From the NCBI GenBank assembly GCA_033239005.1, contig BSQZ01000035.1:1489501-1553500 (forward strand): a stretch of 64,000 bases of DNA, in the 5' to 3' direction. The position numbers and the translations under genes are program-made. Position 1 is the first letter of the stretch. Every line of letters starts with the position of its first letter. This document shows, piece by piece, positions 19,611 through 31,301 of this stretch. The notes under the pieces were generated by a model. That model saw nothing but the letters and a program-made list of their open reading frames with translations, did no database searches and was not told the DNA's origin. The DNA comes from Lamellibrachia satsuma (lineage: Eukaryota; Annelida; Polychaeta; Sabellida; Siboglinidae).

Positions 19611-20483
19611 GGCATGAATGTGCATGTTCACTTACAACTGGTCAGCTTACTTAGCAGGCAGGGATCGAAAACGATCAGAAAAAAACTCATGCTTATTACG
19701 ATAAAACAGTTGTTTAAATAGTCAATTAGCTGAAGTTTTACCGAACTGTTTTCTTGGGCGTTATCTACATGTGTTCTGGGAGTGGCGTTCCTGCATAACA
19801 AGCACCGCGCAATGGCGCGCTTCTAGTACACTTTCATTCCCTCGCTGGTAGCACGCTGTTGAATGTTGACATAGACTGGCCGTGAGGTGGACTCTAGTAT
19901 ACACATTACACACGCTTGAAGCTTGCATGCCTCTATTATAGGTTTTATGAATATTAGGCCTTATTTTATTTTTGCAGGATATAGTACTGTTGTTTTTTCG
20001 AGTTACTTGTTTACGCGACCTTTGCATCCATATACCAGAGCTAATCAGACGAACATGTTTTCCAATGAACACTCGAATACGAATAAACGACTTTAACCGG
20101 TGCACTCGAATTTCGCGATTGTCACTAAACACCAATGTGAACTGGCCAAACGCAATTAATGAATTAACCACCCGATCTCTGTGTACAATGCGTCATTACG
20201 TTGTTTCCGCGCTCGCGTGTAGCATGCTATTTATATATGGCATGGGAACAATTATGCATCTTTGTTTAATGTTAAACATTTGTTCAACATTGCACATTTG
20301 TATTTTGGGTTTTCTGAAAATCAGATATGTTAATATGTATTGTTTTGTCAGCCAATTGTAAGAAAATCATCATAATAATTTTGTTGTATCTGTTCACACA
20401 ATAATCAACACCTGAGATCATATCGTCACTGGAGTGCACACAAATATAGCCACTGGATATTTAAAGCGAAATAAAAGACATTG

Positions 20484-20562
20484 TTTTGGGGACAATGTCC
20501 CTGATAGAGTTAACAATGCCCCTGATAGAGTTAACAATGCCCCTGATAGAGTTAACAAAAAC
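20484..20562. repeat. 23-bp tandem repeat, 3 copies
   Basis: The unit AATGCCCCTGATAGAGTTAAC is repeated three times. The preceding stretch 19611-20483 shows nothing recognisable. Confidence 0.85.
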
Positions 20563-20859
20563 TAACAGTTTCCAACTACTATAACGAATATCACACTAGT
20601 GGCTTTCTCAAAATGTAAGGTAGCAGATTATGACAAAATCTCCGTTATACTGGCGGCTGACATGTTTGTTGGGCGTCCAATGGCAGTTCCAGGACATCCA
20701 GTTTTGGTGAGACGAATTAATTGCCTTCGACCAAAACTGAAGGGCCGTCGGAAGCAAACTCCCAATCAAGCGAGCTGCTAAATCACTTACAAGTAATGGG
20801 CACTTGCAAGGCTACTCGTTAGCTACTCGTTAGCTACTCGTTAGCCTTTTATAATTCAC

Positions 20860-21165
20860 TCATGTCTTAAGCCATTCTTTACCAATCAATGTAAAAAAAA
20901 ACTGATCTGGGTTTACATTCTTCTTCCCAGTTAACAACTTAAAAGTTTCAATTAAATATTGTCGTAATCTCCGTTCTTCTAGTCTAGGTAATTTTAGTTG
21001 CGTTAATCTTTCCTCATATGTAAATTCCCTAAATCCTATAACCAGTTTAGTTGCAATACGCTGCACTTTCTCAAGCATTTCAATATCTTTAGCATAACAA
21101 GATGACCAGACTTGTACAGTATTCTAGATGTGTTCTAATATATGTATTATAAACAATGTTGAATG
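20860..21165 (-). pseudogene. CR1-like RT C-terminal fragment
   Basis: On minus the frame reads AKDIEMLEKVQRIATKLV, FREFTYEERLTQLKLPRLEE, RRLRQYLIETFKLLTG and NVNPDQFF. This is the standard thumb/C-terminal segment of CR1-clade RTs, related to but distinct from the 49994-50404 copy. A frameshift precedes it near 21090. No catalytic region is present. Confidence 0.75.
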
Positions 21166-21389
21166 TTTCGCTGTCAAAGAACGCAGAACCACCATAGCTT
21201 GTAGGGATGGCACCCCATGGCTTCTTCTCCTACCTCGGATTCACATATAGAACAACCTTTATCTTCTGCCTCACCTTCTGATTGCATTATTTCCTCTCGT
21301 GCTGAAGAGCCTAAGACCAATAGTGCTGCTGACGACTCTACGAAAGACGTTATCTCTCATCACATTGCACCGGATCTCCGATCAGGTGA

Positions 21390-22010
21390 ATGGCTTCCTT
21401 TCACCATCTCAAAGCGGATTTCATATTGACACCGGCACTCCACAAGGGGACTCGCTGTCGCCGGTACTCTTCATCGTGTACCTCGAAGCAGCCCTTCGGA
21501 CGTTGCGAGGATGTGTTCCACACCGACCACAACTTAAACGTTGAGGACCTGTCTCGCCGAAAAATGCTGGCGGTCACTGCTTTCCGTTCCATGTAGTGGA
21601 ACTCCGATTGCGTTTATATAGCGCATTTGTGCGTCCAGTGTTACTGTACAACTTGGATGCGCGGGGCCTGACGAGGTCGGAAACAGAACAAACTAGATGC
21701 CTTCCATCGGAAGCAGTTCCGCTCACTCATCCGGGTTCACTGGCTACAGACTGTAAGAAACGTGAAGTTGTATGAACGGTGTTGGTATCATCAATTGAGC
21801 ACATATGTGATGGACATGTGACACGTGATGGCGACTCTTCGGCCACGTCCTACGCTTGGACGAGAGGGCGCCCGCAAGCAAAGGGCGTCCGCAAACAAAG
21901 GGCGCCCGCAAACAAAGGGCGCCCGCAAACAAAGCAATGTCTGCATATTTTCAAACGGACGGACTCAGTAGATATCGCAGCAGACCCAGAACTGGCCTCC
22001 CCAGCATACT
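21390..22010 (+). pseudogene. Second, different non-LTR RT remnant
   Basis: It contains TGTPQGDSLSPVLFIVYLEA (RT motif B region) near 21429-21490. After deletions and frameshifts it reads LDAFHRKQFRSLIRVHW and RNVKLYERCW near 21690-21785, then YFQTDGLSRYRSRPR near 21940. The catalytic YxDD box between these blocks is missing. The PQGDSLSPVLF signature and FHRKQLR-type end separate it from the CR1 fragments. The clade is not assigned. Confidence 0.7.
21860..21935. repeat. 18-bp tandem repeat inside the RT remnant
   Basis: Four copies of AAAGGGCGCCCGCAAACA with one variant. Confidence 0.85.
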
Positions 22011-22239
22011 GACACCGACTTGCAGCAGATCAGCATGCGACTAAAAGGGTAAGACCACAGTTGACCTTCCTGTTTATTGTTTCACACGAATGTAGGGCGT
22101 ATGAAATTGTAAAATGGGAATTTAATAAATTAATATTATGTGATGTGAGTGCCTTTAAGCAGGAAAATCCACAGGTTTGTTTGCAGAAGCTATTGGCTGT
22201 GAAACAGTGCTTTTTCTTAGAGTTTAACTGGCGGAGGGA

Positions 22240-22500
22240 TTTATGAGAATTTTTCTGCTATGGGCCACGTGAGCGCATGAATACATGGCTATTTTTTTTT
22301 AATATTGACCAGCATCGCATGTGGGGGCGTTTTAAAAGAGCTGGAGGTATGTGATGTTGATAAAAGCTGGTGAGCATGTCAGTGAGATGGTGGCAGTTGC
22401 TGTGAAAAAGTTTCAGATTTTTTATGGTCAGGTTTTCTTATAATCAGACAAAACGTTAACATGCAATTCTCTAATGTGGTCTTCCCCCTAAAGTCAGGGG
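22240..22500 (+). repeat. Dispersed repeat, copy 2 of 2 (partner 6170-6450)
   Basis: Same order of blocks as copy 1: GCTATGGGCCACGTG, GAATACATGGC, GCGTTTTAAAAGAGCTGGA, GTGGCAGTTGCTGTGAAAA, TTTTTTATGGTCA. Small indels separate the copies. Confidence 0.75.
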
Positions 22501-24614
22501 CCGACCTGGAGCAGCTGCGTCGGATCGCCAGAAATAAAACCCAGCTGGTTAACAGCTGGTTCCTATAAGCGGGCGTAAGAACCAGTTGTCGCGATTGCGA
22601 AAGACACTTTTAATAATAAATAATAAAGTGCTGTACGTGCTCTTGTTTAAAAAGGGGCATTTTGGTGCTTGTCATTCCCAGGGTGACTCCGGGACGCAGG
22701 AAACGCCCCTGAAAAGCCAAATTAGTAAAAGAATAGGAAGGAAGTGCACATTAACATTAATTTATCACCAATAAGCCCTGTCTCAGTATACAATACCCAA
22801 CTTTGCTATGCAGTAAAACATGTTTAAGTGTAAGCCGATATCTTAAAAAAATACGGAGACAAACGAGATAAGTGTAGTAATTAACGATGGAAAGAATAGG
22901 ACTAAGTCTTTAAAAATGGATTTTCATTTGGAGGGCGAATATTGTCAGACTAAACTAAGTATTGTGCATGAATCCATAAAACGTGCAAATTGAATATTGT
23001 CCAACAGATGGCGACATCATAGAAAGAGTTATAAGGATTTTCCCATAGAGGGAGACATTAACCGCTGAATTCACTTAATTTTACCCAATCGCATTTAAAA
23101 GATTTGGATAGCTCGTATTAGTGAAGTTGTGCTTCCGGTAATTTATAAACGAATGTGAGCAGTTGTTTGCACGAAGTACAACATTACCAAGGTAAAGTAT
23201 TGTGGCTTTTAACTTACACATAGTGTTGGTGATTTATCATGGCAAGCTTCGCCTTCGACGACAACTGAACACATTTTTAAGTAGTCTTGTCTCGAAACAC
23301 TACATTATCTTATCTATCACTGACACTGTGACTGTCACTGAGACGGAGTCAGAGGCTGAGCCTATTCCAATTGAATTTCCACTTCCCAAATTCAACTCAC
23401 CAACTTGTTCAGCCTAAATGTAAACGCACTATGGTGATATACACGTAGTAATAGTTGTAGCTTCACTAAACTGATGTCGTACTTCTAACATCCCATTTCC
23501 ATGGCTAACCCAGTTTTTTGTTGGAGGTACTATGTCTATGGCTATGCCTATGCCATGGCGCCTCTGGTCACAGACTAGTGACCTAGAGACTAAGCAAAGT
23601 CAATCGCCGTACAATTTTTTTCTATCTGGCTTTTGTTGTTGTATAGGCAAAGGACTCACTCGTCAAAAACGTTTGCATTTTCATGAAACGTGAAACCTTA
23701 CAAAAATGCCACATACAGAGCAATAAACATGTATTTCATGTCTGTATGCAATCTTATACGTATATCACTAAAGTTACCTGACTATAACCATGTAAAAGTG
23801 TGAAATTATTATGTTTTTGTCAGAATGCATGTGCTCCAGACATTTGACAGATAACCGGATGTTGTGTCAGCACGATTACAAATCTTGTAGGTCAATATAA
23901 GGTCACTCTAAGAATTGCCATCTGCTGGCCCACTCTGGCCTCATTCTACATGCGGCCACCACCACCCCACTGCCACATAAGATCGCATTAGACCATGTGA
24001 CCCAAAGGCAACATCACGTGCACAGTATAGTGGCTGTTTATGAAATGTTTTCTATGTGACCAATAAATGTACTCATAAATAATTATTTGGAGAACATTTC
24101 TTCTGCTACTTGACACCCAAGTGTCGGTTGTATGTCACGGAATACACATGGAATACACATGAAACACACATGAAACGGTTAGTGTGTATCATTTAGTGTG
24201 TATAATTTTTAAAACTTAAGTTATTAGTTCCGTAGCTATTTGGCTACAGAAAGCCAAAATCCATGCGTACGTTTTCTACGGGCAGGACTTCTGCCCATAG
24301 GTCAATAGAGACTAGTCGACAATTTATACCGTGCCCTTCAATAGACTCTATTCCCTCTAACATTCCTTGCTCAGAGTGCATTATACTTTGCCCCTGGCTG
24401 ACCTGTTCACACAAACACCATTTCAGCTTCTAGTTCTGTTGAAACTCCAGCTAAACTACTGCCAGTCATTTATACAGCTGAGTGAACTGTAGCAATGTGG
24501 ATTGAAAAAAATTCCACTAGCAATAGTAAACAGCAATTCACATGTTTAAATGCTTATTGTTTCATATAGAAGTTGGACAATTGCATGCGGTTTTTATTTT
24601 GTTGTTATTTGCAG
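22501..24614. other. Upstream flank / 5' region of the zinc-finger gene
   Basis: No coding exon was recognised. A noncoding 5' exon is expected because the first coding exon begins at an acceptor (TTTGCAG|AGTTAC). No promoter element can be assigned with confidence. Confidence 0.4.
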
Positions 24615-24620
24615 AGTTAC

Positions 24621-26084
24621 ATGATGGATGGTGATGACCCTGGAATCGGAGGCACCCGGAGTCTCGGCAGTATAGAAACCAGTTATCCACTAGGGTCAGA
24701 AAATGTTGACATATTGAATGGACTTTCACACAACAGCCAGGTGATAAACCTAGAAGACATTATGGATGTTGTGTACTCGTACAAATGTAAATTCTGCAGT
24801 CTGACTGCGTGCAGTCCGAAGGAAGTGACAGACCATGTGTTGAATGTGCACCTGCACAGACAAAATGTGAGTAAAGAGGATCTGTGTGGATCAGGTGGAG
24901 AGGTGGAGATGACTTTGCAGGTGCCTGCAGATAAAGGACAGGATTCAAGATTCAACGGTGAGGAAGTCGCTCAGGATTCAACGGGTAGAACAATAATGGT
25001 AGCGGTTCAAAGAGACACCATTGGTGGACTCAACAAAGATGCAACTGAGGTGATGCATCCAGTGTACGTGTCAATGTCACAGCATTCGGAGCAAGAAGGA
25101 GAGTTGGTGGAAAACATGGATTCGGTCAGTGCCCAGACTGACAAATGCACCGACACCAGCAGATCAGATGCTGACATGGGGAACGAGTCGGACGTTGGCG
25201 ACAGCTGCGCCAAGGAGTTGTTCTTGTGTGGTCAGTGTAGTCTTGGGTTCAACACCATCGAAGAATGCAAACAGCACATTGTGCACGACCACAATATCCC
25301 GCTGAATGACATGGCAACGGAACCTTCGTCGCAACCTGCATATTCTGAGTTATCGTTGGCGGGTTCCACCAAGGTGAGCGTTGGTACACAGGCCATCATG
25401 TACAAGAAGCCAGGACGGAAGCGGAAACAAAAGACGCCAGATAGAGTAATGTACGGGGTGGCAGTGAAAGACGAGAAAATCACCGTCAGCGAGGAGGACA
25501 GTTTTGAGAGCCTCATCATCACAGAACCGTTTCAGTCATCAAGTCGTCGGCGCATCAACCCGCCGCGTGCGCTCCAGAAGGACTACTATCTTGGGCAGCC
25601 GAAGCTGCGGCGACGCCGGACGACTAAGGATCGGTACCCGCTCTCCTGCAGCAAACCTGGCTGTGTGGCAAAGTTCCGAGAGGCAAAGACTCTGGAGATG
25701 CATCTGAGATGCCACATTGACAACGAGGATATGTCGTTCCAATGCTGTGAGTGTGACAAGACATTCCTGCAGTGGCGCCTGTTGCGAGTTCATCTGTGGA
25801 AGACGCACAACATTGACACAGACCTGTATGCATGCAGCACATGCGACTTTCGTGCTGACACCATGCACAAGATGGACACGCACGAACAGATACACAGTGA
25901 CGAACGACCATACACATGCAAGGTGTGTGGTCAAGGCTTCAAGCAGCACAGTCAGTTGTGCAACCATGTGACGATACACAGACGCGCCACCGACAAGGAG
26001 CTCAACAAGTGGTACACAACTAAGCAGTGTGAAATCTGCAACCGGACGTTCGCAAATCAGAAATGTCTGCGCAAACACGTTGAG
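24621..26084 (+). CDS. Zinc-finger gene coding exon 1
   Basis: The exon begins at 24615 after TTTGCAG and coding starts at 24621; 488 codons. The donor is GTTGAG|GTAATC. It encodes fingers 1-6 and the first part of finger 7. Continuing the open frame past 26084 adds only intron-derived residues. Confidence 0.85.
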
Positions 26085-26742
26085 GTAATCTTGTGCCTGC
26101 AGGTGGCACTACTTTATTACTCCTCCAAGTTTCAATTAAATTTTTTTACTATGGATGGGCCTAAAAAGTAATATGACTTCAGTGTTTCTCACTACGAGAA
26201 GTCGGAAGCACATATGTGAGCTATTTAAACATAATACACTGTATACATTTTGTTGTTTTATTACAGTTTGCGTGTACTTATAAATGATATATGACCACTG
26301 CTGTCATACAATTGTGCAACTCATTTGTACAATTCTGTAAAAAAATTAGCATTCATTTATTTTTAAATTAAAAATATAGATCTATGATTCTATCTTTCCA
26401 AAATAGCATAAGCCATAAGGCAAGTCATCCTCTTCAACTTTGCACGGTTATTAAACTGTCTGGTCATAATCACGCACAACCGATTTGAAAGTTTTAACAT
26501 CAACAAACTTAATTCTCGATGGGCTAAATCAGTTGAGGGAGTTTTGATTAAGTGGATAAAACTGTTTCAACCAGTGTTGTTTGTAGGCCGTTCACAACAA
26601 GGTGAAGCCATTTGTCTGCCAGTTCTGTGGACACGCTGCATCTAGAAAGGCTATGCTTGACCTTCACATCAGAACTCATACTGGAGAGAAACCATTCAAG
26701 TAAGTCCACGTACACATCAACAGTTGGCTGATTGAATCACTG

Positions 26743-26786
<44 letters not shown>

Positions 26787-29162
26787 CATATGTATATATA
26801 TATATATGTGTATATATTTATATATATATATATATACACACTGTAGGACCTTCCACCAATGCCTCTACCAGGTGCTAAGATTGTTCTACATGCATCCTCT
26901 CCCAGGTGCTAAGATTGTCCTTCATGCATGCATACATGTACGTACATAGGAGATAGGACATCCTTGGTACCTAGTAGAGACCCTGGTGGAAAGTCCTACA
27001 GTGTGGAAAGTCATGAAGGTTGCTCCCCAGACACCCAGGGGATCCATGAATGTTCACCGACTTCAGTTTACAAATCCTGTTCAGGACATTGCTACTAAAA
27101 TCTTTGGATAAAACCGATAGTTTTAGTGAAACAGACCTCGGAATGTTAGTCAACTTTGTGGTTATGCATTGTGGAATCAGGCCTGGGGTCTATTACATTG
27201 CAGTGTAATAGATTACTATTACTTAGTTTAATTTCTATTACTATTGCTATTAGTATTACATGCTGAAGGCAATGTAATATATTACTATTACATTTCAAGC
27301 TGTTACTATTACATTTTCCATCGGAACTATTTTTTTTCGATTAAACATTTTACATACTTAATCACTTACGTAGATTCAAATTAACTGATGGGTGTATAAT
27401 TAATTAAACTACAATTAACTCATAAATTTCCAAATTAAATTAACCTCACACAATTCCAGTCAGATGTAGTTTCATATATTCATTGGAATGAGTAGACCCA
27501 TACTGCTTGGCTGCTGCTTGGTGGACAGTTAATTATTGGTTCAAGAATAGGATGTTTTTCACACTTTTGGTCAATAGTGTGCAAGCTAGCTACCAACTGA
27601 AAAAAACTCAGAAAAGTTGGTATAAGCCCCTGGATTTTGTTCAAACATCACTTAGCATGGCAGGCTGGCAGCTAGGGTTGGGAGATGGCATTGATTGATT
27701 GATAGATTGATTGATTGATTCAGATGTTAAAGACTGTTTAGTGCTTGAAGCCTGGAAGACTTATCCTGCTTCAGTGAATGAATGTCTGTGACTGTTGCCA
27801 TGTTGTAGGTGTGACGTGTGTGACTGCTGTCATGTTGTAGGTGTGAAGTGTGTGACTGTTGCCATGTTGTAGGTGTGATGTGTGTGACTGCTGTCATGTT
27901 GTAGGTGTGATGCGTGTGACTGCTGTCATGTTGTAGGTGTGACGTGTGTGACTGCTGTCATGTTGTAGGTGTGATGCGTGTGACTGCTGCCACGTTGTAG
28001 GTGTGAAGTGTGTGACTGCTGCCACGTTGTAGGTGTGACGTGTGTGACTGCTGCCATGTTGTAGGTGTGACGTGTGTGACTGCTGCCATGTTGTAGGTGT
28101 GACGTGTGTGACTGCTGCCATGTTGTAGGTGTGACGTGTGTGACTGCTGCCATGTTGTAGGTGTGACATGTGTGACTGCTGCCATGTTGTAGGTGTGACA
28201 TGTGTGACTGCTGCCATGTTGTAGGTATGACATGTATGACTTCCGCCATGTTGTAGATGTGACATGTGTAATTGCCGCCATGTTGTAGGTGTGACATGTG
28301 TAACTGCCGCCATGTTGTAGGTGTGACATGTGTAACTGCCGCCATGTTGTAGGTGTGACGTGTGTGACTGTTGCCATGTTGTAGGTGTGACATGTGTGAC
28401 TATGAGACGGGAGACCACAACACTCTGCGTCGTCACCGCATGCGCCACACCGGCCGCAAGCCATACAAGTGCCAGTACTGTGGCTATGCATGCATACAGG
28501 CGATCTCCCTCAAGACACACATGAAGAACAAACACCCCGGTCTGCAGGGCATCTTCACATGCAGCCAGTGCAAGTACCGCACTGTCAACGAACAGAGTCT
28601 ACACAACCACATCGAGGACCACAAGCGAGACAGCGGTAATGCTAATAAACCGCCTGGCCCTGGTGAGCAGGACATCGGCGCAAATGCAGAGAATAAGCAG
28701 CTCATTGTTCGGGATGGTGTCGAACAGCTGATGTATACGTCGTTGAACATGGCCAATGCTGGCCCGGTAATCACAGTGGAGCTACCAAAGCACGCGTTCG
28801 ATGCATGCATGTCGTCCAAGAACCAGGTCATGTTTACCCTTGAGTCAAGCACGACGGAATCTCCAGATGACGTGACGCACTTGAATGTTGTCATCCCAGT
28901 GAGTGGTGCAGCAGGCACCAGTGATGATGTCGGTGGTGCCATCCATTGTAAGGCCACCACATTCGATGTGGTGGCTTCTGATAAAGTGGGTCACAGTGCC
29001 ACGGACCATGTTGATATGTTGTGTGTGGCTGAGCCTGAATCGGGCAATGGAGCATGTGGGAGGACTCCTGATAAACCGGTCAGCATCATCCAGAATGTGA
29101 TTGCCACGATACAGAACGTGTCTGAGATTACGGACGATGGGTCAGGTGTTGGTGGTACATAG
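24621..29162 (+). CDS. C2H2 zinc-finger protein, 11 fingers (784 aa, 3 coding exons)
   Basis: The coding sequence is join(24621..26084, 26587..26699, 28385..29162), 2355 nt, in frame at every junction. It is likely a nuclear DNA-binding regulator. Two isolated N-terminal fingers (YKCKFC..., FLCGQC...) are followed by a basic GRKRKQK patch and an Arg-rich [11 protein letters not shown] segment. Nine fingers then follow, some joined by HTGEKP/HTGRKP linkers. One finger (KQCEIC...KHVEAVH) is split by intron 1 and another (FKCDMCDYE...) by intron 2. The C-terminal third is acidic/Ser-rich with no fingers. The start Met at 24621 follows the acceptor by six bases; Met at 24624 is an alternative. 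I do not recognise the orthologue. Intron 2 carries a tandem array across its own acceptor. Confidence 0.88.
26587..26699 (+). CDS. Zinc-finger gene coding exon 2
   Basis: The acceptor is TTGTTTGTAG|GCCGTT and the donor ATTCAA|GTAAGT; 113 nt. It completes finger 7 (AVHN), contains finger 8 ([10 protein letters not shown]...HIRTH) and ends in the linker TGEKPF plus two bases of Lys. Confidence 0.88.
26738..26841. repeat. (TA)n-rich microsatellite in intron 2
   Basis: TA runs broken by TG, CA and TTTA interruptions. Confidence 0.9.
26837..27005. mobile_element. Short foldback/MITE-like element
   Basis: The left end CACACTGTAGGACCTTCCAC (26837) is mirrored by GTGGAAAGTCCTACAGTGTG (to 27005). 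The inverted arms are about 32 bp with a few mismatches. A short direct repeat CAGGTGCTAAGATTGT lies inside. Target duplications are obscured by the adjacent (TA)n. Confidence 0.65.
27180..27330. repeat. TAATA/TTACTA-rich degenerate repeat
   Basis: Many ATTACTATTAC-like repeats, similar in texture to the TAATTG-rich interior of the hAT-like elements further right but without matching ends. Confidence 0.4.
27777..28384 (+). repeat. 32-bp minisatellite carrying 19 tandem 3' splice-site copies
   Basis: TGTTGTAG recurs with its last base at 27808 and then every 32 bp without exception to 28384, the true acceptor of exon 3. Each unit contains the first 17 nt of the exon (GTGTGACRTGTGTGACT) and 15 nt of intron (GCTGCCATGTTGTAG). 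All 19 AG dinucleotides are intact. Confidence 0.95.
28385..29162 (+). CDS. Zinc-finger gene coding exon 3
   Basis: The acceptor TGTTGTAG|GTGTGACATG completes the Lys codon and opens finger 9 at once ([12 protein letters not shown]). Fingers 10 (YKCQYCGYA...) and 11 (FTCSQCKYR...) follow, then about 180 residues without fingers to TAG at 29160. The first 17 nt of this exon are also part of the upstream 32-bp repeat unit. Confidence 0.88.
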
Positions 29163-30191
29163 CTAATGTTGCACAAGACAGTATTACCACCTGTAGTAGT
29201 CTCCTTGGAGAACATGCTTGCTGTGCCAAGGTCACTCGTTTTGTAATAGAGTTCATATTTAAATATAACTGAAGGTGTAATTTTGCCAGACTATGTTGGA
29301 AGATAGGACGGTGAAGAAATAAGCAGGTAGCAAATATGATTAATTGTAATTTAACATAAACTTAAATATGCTTATACTGAATGTGGTTCCATCAAAATAA
29401 ATTGTACTGTAGTTTTCAGAAACAATATTGTGCAACCGTGTTTGTTTGATTGTGGTCCCAATTGGTGGTCTAGTAAAATGTTAGCTGTGTATAAATTATG
29501 TTTGTCAAAATCAGCAGACAGGGAGAGGGGATAAAGATTTGCTTGTTTGAAGACAACCTTGTTCTTGTTATCTTTCTAAATCATTAAATGATGGTTTGTG
29601 TTTATGCAAAACTGCACCTTATGTTACAGAATTATGATCATCTAAAATTCTTGCCTGTCGCCTCTCATTTAACTGAACGTTGATGACAGCACTATGAATG
29701 TTATGCTTCACAATACGAATAGCAGAAGTAATTTGTTTGCAAGGCAAGGGGCACAGGACATTAAAAACACAGGAGAGTTATTTGTATTTTATTCTTGCAG
29801 TATCTTGTTCTTAACATGTATGTTGAAAGTAGAGGTAACATTTAGGTTGTATCGCCACTGCCTCGTTGCTCCCCTTAGTTCATGCACTGCTGCACCACCC
29901 CAGCTGTTATTCCTTTCCATTTCTTCCTATTGACTGCCTTCTCTCTCCATCGCCTCTGTATACTACTACAAAAACCCCAGCATTTATATCATTATGATTT
30001 TAGCATGTGTGTTACCATTATGTGTGTTACCATTATGGTTAGTTTTAGATTATCAGTCTCAATCTATCAACCCAGTGCTAGTTTAACATCACAGCCCACT
30101 ATGTGTTGGCTGTATGTCGAATCTGCACCATGCTATAATAATAATTGCTCGGAATGTCACCGCAGAGAGAGATGATCTCAAAACACTGATG
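29163..30191. other. 3'UTR/intergenic between zinc-finger gene and satellite
   Basis: No gene or repeat recognised beyond the candidate poly(A) signal. Confidence 0.45.
29396..29401 (+). terminator. Candidate poly(A) signal AATAAA of the zinc-finger gene
   Basis: Perfect AATAAA hexamer 234 bp after the stop codon in an AT-rich region. It is the nearest canonical signal seen. Confidence 0.5.
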
Positions 30192-30718
30192 CACGACACT
30201 ACACATTACCGATGTCATTAAACCTCGCACTCCCTCACGACACTACACATTACCGATGTCATTAAACCTCGCACTCCCTCACGACACTACACATTACCGA
30301 TGTCATTAAACCTCGCACTCCCTCACGACACTACACATTACCGATGTCATTAAACCTCGCACTCCCTCACGACACTACACATTACCGATGTCATTAAACC
30401 TCGCACTCCCTCACGACACTACACATTACCGATGTCATTAAACCTCGCACTCCCTCACGACACTACACATTACCGATGTCATTAAACCTCGCACTCCCTC
30501 ACGACACTACACATTACCGATGTCATTAAACCTCGCACTCCCTCACGACACTACACATTACCGATGTCATTAAACCTCGCACTCCCTCACGACACTACAC
30601 ATTACCGATGTCATTAAACCTCGCACTCCCTTACGACACTACACATTACCGATGTCAACCTCGCACTCCCTCACGACACTATACATTACCGATGTCATTA
30701 AACCTCGCACTCCCTCAC
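30192..30718. repeat. 44-bp satellite, about 12 copies
   Basis: The unit contains CGACACTACACATTACCGAT and GTCATTAAACCTCGCACTCC. The first nine or so copies are identical; the right-hand copies carry small changes, including a 6-bp deletion of ATTAAA near 30656. Confidence 0.97.
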
Positions 30719-30971
30719 TACATGAAACTTAGAGACTGTTACATCACCACATGGATACTTGTGACATGTCCTCATCCTTGTTGCAACCATCACTCGGTCT
30801 CATGCATGCACAATATATTACACGTAGGGGAAAGATTGGGAAAGTGGGCCCCTTATACAAAGATTGACTTATGTTTGACAGTTTTACATAAAACGGATAT
30901 GGGTATTTGTATAGAATCCGGGCGCTCCTCAATTTCTCCTCAATATGTATAGTAGCCTTGCACAATGTATT

Positions 30972-31193
30972 CTGAACTATGAAACATGTAAATTATTAAC
31001 CATGTTGTACGTAAAAACACAATTACCTTTTTCGAATTTGCATATTTAATTCGCTTTAAGTGTACCCATCTTGCAAATAAACGGAGCAATATGGTGCTCA
31101 ATGCAGATTAAATATGCAAATTCGAGCTTCAAAAAAGATGATTAAATGTGTTTTTACGCGCATGTTTATTAATTTACATGGTTCATAGTTCAG
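30972..31193. mobile_element. Imperfect palindrome (foldback/MITE-like), about 220 bp
   Basis: The left arm starting CTGAACTATGAAACATGTAA pairs with the right arm ending in TTACATGGTTCATAGTTCAG. Pairing continues through GTAAAAACACA and GAATTTGCATATTTAAT, giving arms of about 80 bp around a loop of about 60 bp. Confidence 0.75.
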
Positions 31194-31301
31194 TGTGCAT
31201 ATTGCATGTTAATAATGTCAAGATTTAAGTGTGCCAGGGTTCTAGACAAGTACCAAGCTATGTTATGTTGTATTACCCATTTCAAGTATATTGACTACAT
31301 G

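Noticed and set aside
27894..28535. Long minus-strand frames (THVTPTTW repeats)
   Set aside because: Shadow of the 32-bp array on the strand opposite the zinc-finger gene.
30192..30718. CRISPR-like regular array
   Set aside because: Head-to-tail satellite with no unique spacers, in an animal genome; the same holds for the other minisatellites.
30825..30960. Second copy of the TA-flanked MITE (TAGGGGAAAGATTGGG start)
   Set aside because: Left end only loosely similar and no matching right end found.
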